DNA of 64,000 nt from Apricaphanius iberus (GCA_028564705.1 JAPXFQ010002465.1:372001-436000), one strand, 5' to 3'; shown: positions 1 through 15,599, counted from the stretch's first letter. Notes: generated from the sequence alone by a model not told the origin. Program-made: numbers and translations.

Positions 1-516
<516 letters not shown>

Positions 517-848
517 TAACATGCCAGATACAAAGTGGTTGTCCTGTCCTTAGCTTACAGCATTGCTTTTTAGGAACATGCATTATCTTTGTCTTATTCC
601 ACTGTGGGAAATATCAGCATTTCTCTACTATTTGGAGTTTGTTCTCGGCTTCAATTTGAAATGACGAACTTTTTTACACAGGTAAAAAAATAGATTAAAA
701 TCGGAGTTCTGTATGGAAATTATCGGAGATTTCTCATTTTTAAGCCATGTTGCCCGGCCCTAATATGACGTTTGTTCGGTTTCAATATTAATTAAAAGTA
801 ATAAGAAACCAGTAATATTCACTATGTTTTTTATATTTTAAAAACTGA

Positions 849-862
849 ATGGGTAGAAATGG
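849..862. repeat. left target-site duplication of the SINE
   Basis: ATGGGTAGAAATGG here is repeated exactly at 1205-1218, immediately after the SINE tail. Confidence 0.85.
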
Positions 863-1204
863 CGGCTGCACGGTGGCGCAGTGGTTAGCACTGTTGCCTT
901 GCAGCAAGAAGGTTGTGCATCTTTCTGCATGGAGTTTGCATGTACTCCCCGTGCATGCGTGGGTTCCCTCCGGGTACTCCGGCTTCCTCCCACAGTCCAA
1001 AAACATGACTGTCAGGTTAATTGATCTCTCCAAATTGTCCTTAGGTGTGAGTTGTTGTTTGTCCTGTCTGTCTATATGTGGCCCTGTGATGGACTGGCGA
1101 CCGATCAAGGGTGTACCCCGCTCTCGCCCGTTGACAGCTGGAGATAGGCACCGGCCCCCCCGCGACCCATTAAGGATTAAGCAGTTAAGAAAATGGATGG
1201 GTGG
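863..1204 (+). mobile_element. tRNA-headed SINE with GGAT-type tail
   Basis: This 342-bp SINE of a type abundant in teleosts is flanked by a perfect 14-bp duplication (849-862 and 1205-1218). Its head holds a perfect Pol III A box, TGGCGCAGTGG at 874-884. The B box expected about 40 bp further on is missing: the sequence jumps from GCAAGAAGG straight to the body block with CATGGAGTTTGCATG, so this copy has a deletion. The body contains the family words CTCCCCGTGCATGCGTGGG and GGACTGGCGACC. The 3' end, CCCGCGACCC..GGATTAAGC..ATGGATGG, resembles the 3' end of the full LINE at 34850-38067. The A box is intact but without a B box the copy is probably not transcribed. Confidence 0.88.
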
Positions 1205-1218
1205 ATGGGTAGAAATGG
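1205..1218. repeat. right target-site duplication of the SINE
   Basis: Exact second copy of the 14 bp at 849-862. Confidence 0.85.
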
Positions 1219-2443
1219 ACTATGACCAAATTTTCTTTTTTACCCTGTCGGTCAAAATGACGAACAATAGAAAGTCTAGCACGACCTCTGCTGAATCGTA
1301 ACCCTGTGTATATTAGTAGATTTAAAAAAATCAGATTATAACATATCAGTTGTGAAAAACTAAAATGATTTTGTGTTGAATTTGCTTTTTTAAAAACACT
1401 TTTAAAAAATTATTGTCCCCTATAATGTGTCGAGTGTAATTATTAACATCCATAAGAATACATCATCACTTTCTCAGTTTTTCATAAAAGCCTGACAAAT
1501 CTGGTACATTCACCCTGGTCTCTTCAGCTTGGGTAACCCTCACAGGCCTCATCGCTCCTGTCTGCAGGTAACCCACTACATTTTCACCATCAATAATTCC
1601 TATGCATGCATAATTGATTGGTTAAAATGCAACCCACTTAGCTTGCAGAGACTCTGGTTTATATCTGCCATGATAGTTTGCCAGGAGCAAAACTATCCAT
1701 TGCACTAACCTGTATTTGTGCTACTTCCTGTCAGAGTAGCTGTACAGCTGCATACATCAGTGGTAGAAGATGTCAAAGTACAACTCTTCTTAACTTTGTA
1801 TGTTCACAGTGTTTTTTGAAACTCTCTTTCTTCTGGAAGCTTTTAGACTGTCACTGAATTTAGGATAAACAGAGTAAACTAGAAGTTCTTAGACATGTTT
1901 CCTTGTCCCTTGAGAATATACAGAGGGTCTTGAATTTACTGAGCACAATAGCTTTGTGGATTGAGAAATGCTACATACATGTTGGATGTATTGGATTAGA
2001 GACTAAGCACTGCTTCATGGATTTCATCATATCAATGCTCCTTATTAGATTATCAGTGGGCATTTCAGCGTTTGGGTGGGATTTAGGATTGATCAGCCAT
2101 CCCCTAATGGAATGTGAGGTTTGTGACCCTCAGTGTGAGTGCCTCAGCATGCTGCTGTGTGCTGCCTTTTCCTGCCTATCATTGTCAGTTGCTGTTAAAT
2201 TGGCTGTCAGTAGACAATAAAACATTCTGTCCTGACAGAGTCCATCAGAGGTCATTATTTATTATCTGTCAGTTCTAATGTGGTGGGAAGGGTTAGACAT
2301 CCAGCAGATTACCTTGGAGGATGCATGGTTCAAATTTGTTGGATTTGTATTGAACAAAACACAGTTTTAGGCCAGTGTGACTCTTTTCAGCAACAGATTT
2401 GGATTTGGACTCTTTACTCATAACACAAAATACAATCTCTGTC

Positions 2444-2473
2444 ATAATAATAAAAATAATAATAATAATAATA
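2444..2473. repeat. AAT microsatellite
   Basis: Interrupted run of AAT/ATA triplets. Confidence 0.85.
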
Positions 2474-2659
2474 TTAATAGTAAAATCTTCTACCATTATA
2501 TTGTAACTCTAAAAACCTTTACTGTCTACACAATAATTTTGTGGATCCAGGCTGTTTAAATGATTAGACTTCCATCTTACAAGTGCCAAGCAAAACAATT
2601 AGTCTCAATGGGTAAAATATCATTTTATTTTATTTTATTGTAATTTCCTCAAGAGCCTA

Positions 2660-3200
2660 CATTAAGCAAAACATTATGACCACTATAACACAGATTATCT
2701 TGCATTAAATGCATAGCTGCTAATGGGTGAAATTTATAGGCAACAAGTGAGCAGTGTTCTTATCAAAATCAGAAGCTGGAATGAGGGGTATGCTTGAATG
2801 TATAAATTAGTTTAACAGGAGATTGTGTTGGCTAGTCAATGGGTCAAGAGCATCTTTAGAAATGCAGCGTTTGTTGGGTTTTCTTTGTCTGCAATGGTCA
2901 GTATCTTTCAAAGTGTACTTAGAAAAGAACAGTGTTGAATCCACGACTGTCACAAGTGGCCAACACTCTCTGATGTACATGGGGAAGGAAGTCTGGCCCA
3001 AGTGGTGTAATCCAATTGCAGCTCAAATTTCTGCAGATGTTTGTTCTTTAAGAAAGGAACAAGAATCTGTACAAGCAAGCAAGGCCCACCTTGCTACTTA
3101 GAGACACTTTGCAGCTAACATCTTGATGGCAGATTCCAACCCTTCTTCAAGGTATTTCAGTGTTCAGGACTTCACCAGCCACACTTGTTTTTATAGCAGA
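2660..3200 (+). mobile_element. Tc1-like transposon relic, internally deleted
   Basis: The left end carries ACATTATGACCACT, as in the terminal repeat of a common fish Tc1 family. From 2823 a decayed frame corresponds to the N-terminal helix-turn-helix region of the transposase. At about 3105-3200 the sequence GCAGCTAACATCTTGATGG matches the family's far 3' part instead of continuing, so roughly the whole DDE catalytic centre has been lost by an internal deletion. The right terminal repeat is not found. Nonfunctional. Family assignment is from memory of the consensus. Confidence 0.65.
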
Positions 3201-3394
3201 AATTGAAACAATTCACTGTTTGGGAAATTATTGATTTATTTATTGAATGATTTATGTACTTTTATTCTTTTATATAAAAACTGTGTTTTACGATGACATT
3301 GTGTACAGTATCAGATGATGGAGTATTTTCTCATACTAGGAAAATACCATACCCAGCACGCAATCTCCAACCTTCCATTCGTCAGCAAGGATAT

Positions 3395-4035
3395 TGAAAA
3401 AGCTGTATTTAAACAGTTAAATAGCTTCCTAACAATGGCAAACCCTTTTGATATCTTTCAGTCAGTTTCCGTGCTCACCACAGCACTGAAACTGTTCTTA
3501 TTAAAGTGTTCAATGACATCTGCATAAATACGGACTATGGAAGAACCTCAGTGCAGTGTTTGACACCATTGACCATGATATTTTGGTCCTCATATTCTAA
3601 TTAAAAAAACCTAAGACCTGGGTTGGCCTCGTACAGTACTTGACTTGACAGCTTCAATTAATACAGCCAGAAACTACTGCTCAGGCCCGTAATCTAGGTG
3701 TAATAATGGACTCAGAACTGAACCTCTAACAACAAAGTCAACTTTCACTCACCTGAAGAACATTTCTAGGATTAAAGGACTAATGTCGCAACAGGACTTT
3801 GAAAACTCATCCATGCATTTATCTTAAGCTGAATTGATTACTGCAACAGCATCCTTATGGGTCTACCTAAAAACAATCAGAGAGCTGCAGTTGATCCGGA
3901 ATGCTGCTGCTTGCATCCTCATTAGAACCAGGAAAGTAGAGCACCTCACCCCATTTCTAAAGTCCTTATACGGGCTCCCTGTAGCTCAGAGAATAGTCTT
4001 CATAGTACTTTGATTAGTTTATATAGTATATATTA
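3395..4035 (+). pseudogene. non-LTR reverse transcriptase relic (CR1/L2/Rex1 group)
   Basis: The broken frames read, in order, FKQLNSFL, a degraded FQS..S.LTTAL block, a degraded motif A around the words for TIDHD, then RNLGV, DYCNSILMG-like, LQLIRNAA and HLTPFLKSL..LPVAQRI. That order is the RT core to C-terminal region of a fish non-LTR element whose ORF has the HSTETAL and LLDLSAAFDTIDH motifs. Stops and frameshifts are numerous and parts between motif A and RNLGV are deleted. Same family as the reverse-strand relic at 11770-12209. Confidence 0.7.
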
Positions 4036-4671
4036 TTAGCATATCACATAATTAAAGTACTGATATTCATCCTGGTTTAAAATAACTTGTTAATATATGC
4101 CTTACTTTTGATCTGTTGGTGTTAACTGAAAAAAACAAGGACATGAGAGAAATAACGCTTATCCTCTCTGTCTATGGCACCTTGTGAATAAGTAAGGACA
4201 TATTTTCAGTTTTTTTACCCTCCAAAAAACATCCCAGCAATAAATGTTGACTATTATAATACTTATAGCATTACTATCAAAAAGAGTATCAGCAAAATAG
4301 TACATTTTAGGTTTATATTTACCTGGTAGTATCAAATTTTAACCATCTGAATAAGATTTTCTTATAACAAAGCGGTCGCAGTGGATGAATAAGTAAAACA
4401 GGAATATGTAAATATAGGCTTTTGGTTTACAATGGTTTACCACAGCCTCCCTGACCTGGGAAAACCAAGCCTGAGTGTCAGGCATGGCAAAATGTTCTGC
4501 TACATGTGTTATATCGTTCAAATAAGTATCTGAATATTGACATATTTCCATGAATCCTTTGATGATTAATACGAGCTGAGCTTTGGAAAGCTTCACCTAT
4601 TTTATCTTGTGTATGTCAGAATTCTAAACCTTCTGGATTTACATCTGATAATTATTATGACTTTTCTCTAA

Positions 4672-7574
<2,903 letters not shown>

Positions 7575-7672
7575 AATCCAGCCGGTACGTTCAGAACCAG
7601 TCAGCATGCCCGGCTCGTCTCGGCTGGTGACCGATCGCAGAGGACAAACCAACATCATGGATGCCGGCTCAG
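7575..7672 (+). CDS. bcas3: bcas3 internal exon, last one visible
   Basis: This 98-bp exon follows acceptor ACTTGTCCAG and ends GGCTCAG|GTAAGA. Its first base completes the arginine codon begun in the previous exon, then it reads IQPVRSEPVSMPGSSR and ends near NIMDAGSG with one base left over. The order LDLRSLR-IQPVRSEPVSMPGS matches BCAS3 near the C-terminus. Human BCAS3 continues with roughly another hundred residues; I looked for that continuation on the + strand and did not find it, so the next exon should lie beyond 64000. In all three exons Ser/Thr/Pro are frequent, consistent with a disordered tail. Confidence 0.9.
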
Positions 7673-8924
7673 GTAAGAAACTTTCTGTCCTCGCTCTGAT
7701 TGGACACTTTTTTTCTGGTTTGTGGTCCAACATTGGTTGTTCTTTTTGGTTTCCCTCTCCTTCCTGTTATATCATACTGTATTTGTTACCATCTGGTCCT
7801 GCTTTCTGTATCGTCACTTTCTGCAATCACTTGTTCTATTCTTGTGTATGCCATTGGTCACACCAGTCGATGAAATCAGAGCGGTTTGTGATTAAATATT
7901 GAGAATGTGTAGACTTTGTATGGCAAAAATTTGGAGATTAGATGTTTTTATCAGCACGAGTATCATAATTGATCATACAACACAATTTTTTGAATCTACA
8001 TGGGGGCAAAACTGTAAATGCAAACTAAAATATGTACGTTCATCCCCGAAAATGTTGAATGTCTTTGCAACTTGTAGTCATCAAAAAGTTTCTGGCTTCT
8101 TTATGATTCAATATTTGTGCTGTTTTCTTCACTCACATGAAAGAGTTGGTTTAAATCAGCTATAGCTGAGGATGTTTAGGATCATTGTCATGTTGGAAGA
8201 GCCAACAGGGTCCAATTTCAACTATCTAGCCATTGATTTGAGGTGGAGAGGAAGAAAATCTTTACTCCTGTAGTATCATTATGTTTATGTTTAAAATCGT
8301 CACCTTGATTCTTCCAAAGATTCATCTTTATCATTCTGGTCAAATAAGTTAATATTTACCTAATCTGACAGTAAAATGTTTAGGTGATCACTGTAAGCAA
8401 ATTTCTGACTGCATGTTATGACTTAGAACCTTTTAGATTTAAGCAGCCGAAACATTTCCTTCAAATTTACTCAAATTTAAATCAACCAGCCATCAAAATC
8501 TCAAATCTATACCTGTTCATTATGTGTTAATCTTTTTTTCTCATAGTTGTATATATATCGATATGTACAGAAAAAAAAAGTTTGTTAAACTGCTAAATTT
8601 AAACTATGTGCAAAGATAACACAAAATAAAATATGCATATATATACTGCAAGCTCATAAGTGACTGTAGTATTATATGAGACTATGGGAAATGACATTTT
8701 ACAAAAAAAAGCTGTTAAAACAACATTTGAACAAATGAGATCCAGCAATCTGAATTTTGAGGCTGATTCACAATCGGGTTTTCGTAAAGCTTTGATACGC
8801 TAATACTAATTTTGTTTTTAGCCGATTTTGATTTTATTTAAAGAACTGTAATTCACAGCTTCTTGAATAGTTCGGTCAAATTTGGTAAATAGTAACTGGC
8901 TTGTGCTTGGATTGCTTTTTATCT

Positions 8925-9080
8925 TATCCAAAGGATCCTAAAGCGCTTCACGCTACATTCATACACGTCTGTCATACCATCGATGTCACCGGGCCCTCTT
9001 GCCAAAGGACGCAATGACTGGGACAGACAGAGATGGGGTTTGAACCAGCAAGCCACTCTTGCCCCAGTGTGTCTGGGTTT
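8925..9080. repeat. possible decayed short interspersed repeat
   Basis: Words such as AAAGCGCTTCACGCTACATTC and GGGTTTGAACC are typical of fish short repeats. No terminal duplication is visible. Weak call. Confidence 0.3.
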
Positions 9081-9663
9081 TATGAGTAGAGGTGATGTCA
9101 CACCGTGTATGAGAGCAGTCACTGAAAACCAGATTTTACTCATTTAAAACTAAAGCAAAATGATCTATTAGCTCTCTCTCTCCTTTCTAACTGTGCGCAT
9201 GAGTCTCCATAGGAAGTCTCTGAAGAATGCTGACCCTTATCTTAACTGATTTCTTCCAAACACGTTTGTAGATCCAGCATGTTTGCATACAGAAGGTGAA
9301 AGGAACAAAACAGAGCAACTTTGTTGTAATTTGCACAGCCTCCCTGGTATCTACTAAAATCAGCTCCAGGTCAAATCTGCTGGACAAATTGCACCCAAGG
9401 TGGATATGAATATAACGGTCTCTGCCAAACAAATCATTTTCAGACGGACAAAGTTGGGTATAAAAAACCCAAAACTGGAATGAAATGTGGAAGAAGCAAA
9501 ATGAGCAGCGGAATGAAAGCAAGCGTGCCTCCAGACAAAATCCAGTGTTTTCTTAAAGATTTTCTTAAACTTTTGGTACTTCCTCTGCTGACTCAATGTT
9601 TAATTATCTCACTGATGCCAAAGGCAACTGATGATGAACATGAATCCAGTCCAATTAGAAGAC

Positions 9664-9706
<43 letters not shown>

Positions 9707-9707
9707 T
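9664..9707. repeat. ATT microsatellite
   Basis: About 15 uninterrupted TAT/ATT triplets. Confidence 0.95.
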
Positions 9708-10816
9708 TTGCAAAAAGCTCACCTTTACTCCAGAAATATAATGCTTATCTTGGGAGTGGTGTGTTTAAGTGTGTTCACAGTGATCGTAGTTATCAGCTAT
9801 TGCGTGACATTGTGACCCGTTGCCTGGCATGTGACGAAGATAGAGGAGTGTCTATGGCATCTTTGCTATTATCTTCTGTGTCTTGTTACAGATGCTTCCC
9901 TCATCTGATTTGGCCTCATGCTGACACGGATGTTGCTACTGGTTTCTTCACCTAGGTGTCAAAAAAACTGAAAACTAGTGTCACAAATAGGTGTGTCAAA
10001 AATAGTTTGATGTCAGATAGTGTCTGTAGTCTTACGCCACTGGCCGTCTTTAAAAAGCGTGTAGTGTTTGTTGCCGATTTATTTGAGATCAGAATCTTTG
10101 GTGACAGGAAAGAGGTTTAAGACCTTGCTAAAGATGCTAAATGTGGTTTATTGAGAAGCAGAGAAGCTTTTTGACACAGTCACCTGTCACACTGTAGCCC
10201 TTCCTGATCCTGAGCTACAATCCAGCACTATTGTTTTTCTTCCACCTCCATGTGCCTCATTTCATCCTCTGAGAATCATATCAGTGGTTTTTGTGTCTCC
10301 AGTCGGTGACAGAGGCAGGCCGAGGGATGGAGGTGATGCTTATCACTGAGTGTGTTTGTGCCTGTGTGAAGGGAGGCTTCTGTGTTGTGTCCTTCCTCTG
10401 CCATGGCGCCGTCTCTTATCACACCACACATCGCTTCTGTCTCACCCCTTGAAGAACTTGCCTGTGTGTGGCATACCATCAGCAGTTTGCTCTAATGCTT
10501 CATCCTGCTCCAACTCTTCCCGATCACATGCTCGCTAATTGGATTCCAGTAAGAGTGGATCCCTCTAATTCAGCAATTCAGTATTTTCTCTTCATTTTCC
10601 TTATTTGTTATAATACAAAATTTGTCTAGAGCCACCAAACTGATATGAACCCTTTAAAATAGTATAACCTGATAAAAAAAAAAACCTTGATAGGTACAAT
10701 AATTAATATTTTATGAATAAATAAGTGTAGATTTATTAAATACTTGTGCATTAATTAACTAAATAAATAACTGTCATTTAATATTTGCGTGTTTTTGACA
10801 TTAAAATTAAGATACT

Positions 10817-10818
<2 letters not shown>

Positions 10819-10850
<32 letters not shown>
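10819..10850. repeat. ATT microsatellite
   Basis: About 10 uninterrupted ATT triplets. Confidence 0.95.
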
Positions 10851-10851
<1 letters not shown>

Positions 10852-11769
10852 TTTTTTTCTTTTACTTAATTTCTTTATATTTCAGAACATTGCTCAGTTT
10901 TATCCCATAGTCCTATATAATATTTTATTAACTGCCAAAAATATCTGGAGCCTCTATGGATAAACTTAAGAGCCCCTGTCTTAGATAAACATTTTAAACC
11001 CTTACAAGTAAACATATAGTCCAAATGAAGTCTAAAAATTGTGGTATGTATCGGTACATCAGTATACTAATGTGTTTCTGGCAGTATTGCAGCAATAGTG
11101 AGTTATATTTGACAGACATGTGCCTTGTGCTGCTCCCTACAGTTTTCTTACTCCCAAAAATAAATAGAATAAACTTAATATGGTAGAAAACATTAGACTT
11201 GTTAAAATAGCTTTTCACTTAATAAACAAACAAAAAAATACACGTAAAACTCAGTGTTTAGTCAGAAAGTGGAATTTTGAAAGAAGTTAGACTTTATGGA
11301 TACCTACTAGATATAGTATTTGCAACGTTTGTTTGAAAATGAATAAATTAATCATTTAGAGGAATTGAGTTCTGGAATCACACTTTTAATCAGAGATTCA
11401 CAGAAACACAACTAGATTTATGAGCCGCAGTGTGTGTGTACTTTACTTGTATAGAAACCCAGGTCAAGGTATCAAGAGGAAATTGATTAAAAGAAAAAAA
11501 GTTACATTTGATTATGGGCTGGATATGCAAATGCAACAGGAAATGTGTTTGTATGAAGAGAGCTTAAATAACTTATGCATTTAGCCTTAACTTTCAAGGC
11601 AAGGAGATTTTTACAAAGTAATTTAAGGTGCTTTGCATGATCTGTTGGTAAAGAAATCAAACACATGATGAAAGCATGAAAAGTAAAAACATCATTTCAG
11701 ATAAAAAGCACAAAACATGAACCGCATAAAAGACATTAGAGAAACTAACCATGAATTAAGCGTCATAAT

Positions 11770-12209
11770 CGTTTACTCAAAGGAAGCTCTAAACAGATGA
11801 GTTTTACATTTTGATTTAAAGCAGATCAGTTTTTGAGCAGCTTTGCAGTCATCAGAAAGTTTTTTTGAGGAGTATAGAAACTGGAAGCTACTTCTCCATG
11901 TTTGGTTCTGATTCTAGGGATGATTGGTAGACTCAAATTGGAGCACCTGAGTGGTCTGGGTGGTTGGTATAGTGCCAACTGGTCTTCAACATATTTCTGA
12001 GTCATTTAATGATTATAAACTATTTTAATTATTTTAACTATTTTATGATCGGAGGTGTGAAATGCCGCACTGAAGTCTAACAAAACCAGCACTGTGGTTC
12101 TGTCACAGTCTATATTTATGTGGATGTCATTGCTAACTATGATGGTGGCAGTCTCAGTGCTGTGGTGAACACAGAAACCAGATTGAAAAGTATCAAAGCG
12201 TTTGGTCAT
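11770..12209 (-). pseudogene. reverse-strand non-LTR reverse transcriptase relic
   Basis: Read on the minus strand, 12209-12006 encodes FDTFQSGF..HHSTETA and then LVLLDFSAAFHTSDH, which is RT motif A with the catalytic Asp of AAFDT replaced by His. Further along the minus strand, at about 11990-11860, comes a decayed block with RPLRSSN and PRIRTKHGE, matching the C-terminal end of the same type of ORF. Everything between motif A and that C-terminal block is missing, so this is an internally deleted, dead copy. Same family as 3395-4035. Confidence 0.72.
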
Positions 12210-12210
12210 T

Positions 12211-13498
12211 CATTGTTAGGGAGCTATTTAACGGTTGAAACACAGCTTATCCAATAATACTGATGAATGGGAGACTACAGATTAGCCTGTAGCAATAATG
12301 TGTTGTCCAGGTTTTTCTTCTTTAATAGTGGTTTGATAACTGCTGTTTTTTGTTGTTTTAGATCAGTTCTGTTACTTAGTGGGTCACCGCGTCTTTGAAG
12401 AGGGTTTTATTTGGCATCATTTGGCATCTGGTTTAAAACATTATTCCATGAAACAAGAACCTGATTTATGCTTCAGAATACACTGGCATATTCATACTGT
12501 CATGTATATTATGCACATCAAAGCCTCTGGCAGACTCTGGTTTCTGGTTTGACTAAAAAGCACTCTTTCCGTGTGAGGCAGCCCAGAGAGGCTATAACCC
12601 TGCAGTCCTCCTCAGAGTGAGTCACTTACAGTCAGTCAGTCCCCCCAGTGTCTGCTCCCATCTTATCTCAGCCCATACACTATGCTTATCTCTGCCTTCC
12701 CCGAGGTGACGGGACGCCGTCTGCTTGGGACACACACACACTCACTCAGACTATGCTGTGCACAGCTTCCAGTCTTGACTTTTTGACTCAGCATCTCTTT
12801 CTCTATGGAGTGTAAAGAAGGACAATCATTATCATTTGTGTTACATTCTCCTGGCTGCAATAAACTGCATCAATGTAAAGCTGCTATCTATACACACCAT
12901 CTCTGGTCTTGCAAAGTCTCCCTGTGGGGTGTGTGATTGTGTGTATGCGCCTCTTTGGAGGCAGCTTCAATCAAAGCTAGACTACACAGGGACAGTCTAT
13001 GGCCTGGCTGGTCATATCAAGGAAAGAATGAAAAAGAGACAGAGATAACACAGCAAGACTGAATGAAAGAGTATTTAATCTGTTTTTTCTGATTGTGTGT
13101 GTACACGCACAGTTAAATCTCACCTTCACACCACTGCTGTTGTGTTTTGACTCAGTAAGGAACTCCAGCCTCCACAGCATGAAATCCCCATCTGTAGCGT
13201 CAGCCATTTCTTTTTGTTGTTGTCATGTTCAGCGTTTGTTTCTTTGTCACTGCATCTCTTCCCGGCTGTTTGGCTCCATCTGCAAGTGGATGTGTATGTG
13301 TGTGTTTGAGTTATCTGTATGGTTGAATCAGTGCTAGTGTGCTCGCTGGCATTGGAGCAGAGCAGGCGGGACGAGATGAAGTCAGCTTATCACAGAACTC
13401 TCAGGACACTTCAGAGAGCTTTGGGACGCTTGTGCTTGATTGTGTTGTGTATATGTGTGTTTGTTCATCCCCCTTCCAATCCTCATAGAGAAGCTATA
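12211..13498. other. intronic stretch without recognised genes
   Basis: The block 12590-12800 is less AT-rich and free of recognisable repeats. Nothing else is identifiable. Confidence 0.55.
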
Positions 13499-13506
13499 CC
13501 CTAGAT
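13499..13506. repeat. left 8-bp target-site duplication
   Basis: CCCTAGAT, repeated exactly at 16863-16870. Confidence 0.8.
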
Positions 13507-13877
13507 CAGTGGTCCTCAAGCTTTTTTCAACACAGACCGGTTTGGTATAAGACATTATTTTCATGGACCGGCCTGGTGTGGCAGATAAATGCAACAAATA
13601 AAAAGAAACAACCGGCATAAAAAATTGGGTTGATGATAAATGTAAATCCAATGTGTACTAGTAACTTTATTGATATATTCCCCGTAACAACAAAATATAA
13701 GAGAAATGGGAATACTGGTGCGCACCAAACAAGCGAACCAAGGCTTAACTGAAAATGTGGTGTCAGAGCATTTTCAAACAACCTGGTAGGGAGCATGTGG
13801 TTGGGAGGTAGCATCTGATACATGTGAAGAAATTGACAATAAGTTGATGTGATCTGACCTTACCTTACCTTATGTTA

Positions 13878-14430
13878 GGCCACGTCCACACTAAGCCGGG
13901 TAATGCCTTAAACTTATAAGTATTTAGTCTACACCCCCCTATCGTCCACACTAAGAGATCCGTCTAACTGTTATCTCAACGGCTAAATGAGCACGTCTGG
14001 ACGCAACTTATCCGGTCCCCGGCTAAATCAGAGCAGCAACGTCAATCAAATGCTGCGTCCTAAATTGATGACGACAACAACGCGACAGCATATTATGACA
14101 ACAGCAAAGATGGAGACGAGTCTCGCTATGCTACTTCTTCTTTTGCAAATTCAGACGTTTGCAAGGTTAACCCTAACGTACTTGCGGATGAGAAGGCGAC
14201 ACAGGAGGCGACACAGGAGGCGATCCAGGAGGTGCCGACAGCGACATAGATTATACGCGTCAATCTGTGTTCTTTTTGTTTTTCCCCGCGCATGCCCAGT
14301 ACATGCATAGGTAGGCATTGGATTGCGCAATCATGGGACCTTAAACGGGGCATAAATGCTCGTGTTGAGTGGATAAAATTAGGCGTCTAACTCCCCGTAT
14401 AACCCTATCCGGCTTAGTGTGGACGTAGCC
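13878..14430. mobile_element. PIF/Harbinger-like miniature element
   Basis: The left end GGCCACGTCCACACTAAGCC pairs with the right end (reverse complement GGCTACGTCCACACTAAGCC), 19 of 20 identical. The 3-bp duplication TTA (13875-13877 and 14431-14433) is the TWA target of PIF/Harbinger elements. The interior, about 14100-14260, keeps a frame rich in leucine and then in MRRRHRRRHRRR, built on near-repeats of GGCGACACAGGA, and resembles the basic N-terminal stretch of HARBI1-like proteins. No nuclease domain remains. It inserted into the older hAT-like element. Confidence 0.8.
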
Positions 14431-15599
14431 TTAGACTGGATCTGTTAGAGGTAGGAGGCAGAGCAGCATATATGACGGAAAGAAGCCTTAGTGGCTACAA
14501 GTCTTCCTTTATTATTTTCACCAGTGCTCACATGTCTGCTGAGTTCTGACCAGTAACACAGTTTGATGGTAAATGGCACATTTTATAGTGTTCAAGTCAT
14601 TATAACTCTGGGATCAACCATGTGAGAGTGCATCCTAAACAATTGGAAGCCCTACTAAAATAATCATACCCCAAATTACATTACTTCCCCATCTAACAAA
14701 CACATTCTAAAATCACATAAAAACCCTCACACAAAGTATAAATATAAATAAATATCCTTCTAACACTACACATTCTAGCAGTAAGACCCAGCACCCCTTC
14801 CCACTCTGACTCTTGGCTCCTCTCAGAACCTTTAAAATGGTGCCAAGTGTTGCAGGGGAACTCTTAGCACGACACTCTGGAGAAGACAAGAAAGGTAAAT
14901 TGGGTATCATTTGCAAACATTTAAAATAAAATTCCCGCTAACAATATACCACTATATCAAATGCAGTTAACCTTGTTTCCAATAATAAAAGTAGATCATT
15001 CTAATCTACACTTTGTTCTAGGTGGAACCAAACATTTCCCGCCACCTGAAACCAATGAAATAGTCAGACAACTGACAAACAAGATCCAGTAGAAATAAAA
15101 TTTTATATGCAAAATAAAGTGTACATCTAAAAGGTTGTGTCATTCATTGTTGCTAGAAGTTACCCCATGGTGTGAAAGTGTTAAAATAGTCATTGGTGAC
15201 TTCATCTGTTGCACCTTCCCTGACTTCACCTTCACCATAATGTTATGTTATTCTACACAATCCATCTGAAGCAATATCTGAATCCGTAAGTTTACGCTAC
15301 AGTGTTTTTTTCCCTCTGGTAATTTTGATTGACTCGATCCAAAATATCCATATATTTTTACCTATTCATAATTTAAATGATAACATATTCAGTAGATCTT
15401 TTTCATTCGTTTTACTTTATGTTAAATCCCCAAAAAGTAAACAGAGAATCCCCATTGTTCAGTCACAAATCTAGCAGATTAAAAGTCTGCATGTATTGTA
15501 AACATTTCACCTGCTGTGGCCTGAATGCTCTGCAATGAGCTGAACTGCCCCACGTGTGTGTAATGCAGGCTGAAGCACCACTTCCGTTGTAGTTTTGAA

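Larger units (their letters stand above)
735..1320 (+). repeat. partial copy of the unclassified dispersed family (split by the SINE)
   Basis: The flanks of the SINE together read TTGTTCGGTTTCAATATTAA...TATGACCAAATTTTC...GTCAAAATGAC, which lines up with the copies at 31870-32245 and 38560-38890. The SINE therefore landed in an older repeat. Similarity is loose, and the left border is unclear. Confidence 0.5.
7673..11760. other. intronic stretch, little recognisable
   Basis: Apart from two ATT microsatellites and the weak repeat at 8925-9080, I see nothing identifiable. The ORF at 9480-9815 owes its leucine run to the ATT repeat and is not credible. Confidence 0.6.

Noticed and set aside
640..765. 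Possible hAT right end (reverse reads TAGGGCCGGGCAACATGG) near 762
   Set aside because: No matching left end or 8-bp duplication could be found.
1528..1567. A 40-bp block between TCTTCAG and TCTGCAG|GTAACC that could be a small bcas3 exon
   Set aside because: Its length is not a multiple of three while the flanking exons join in phase 0, so inclusion would break the frame.
4339..4596. 85-codon minus-strand ORF
   Set aside because: No motif, no repeat family and no splice context recognised.
9480..9815. 111-codon + strand ORF with a leucine run
   Set aside because: The leucine run is the ATT microsatellite read in frame.
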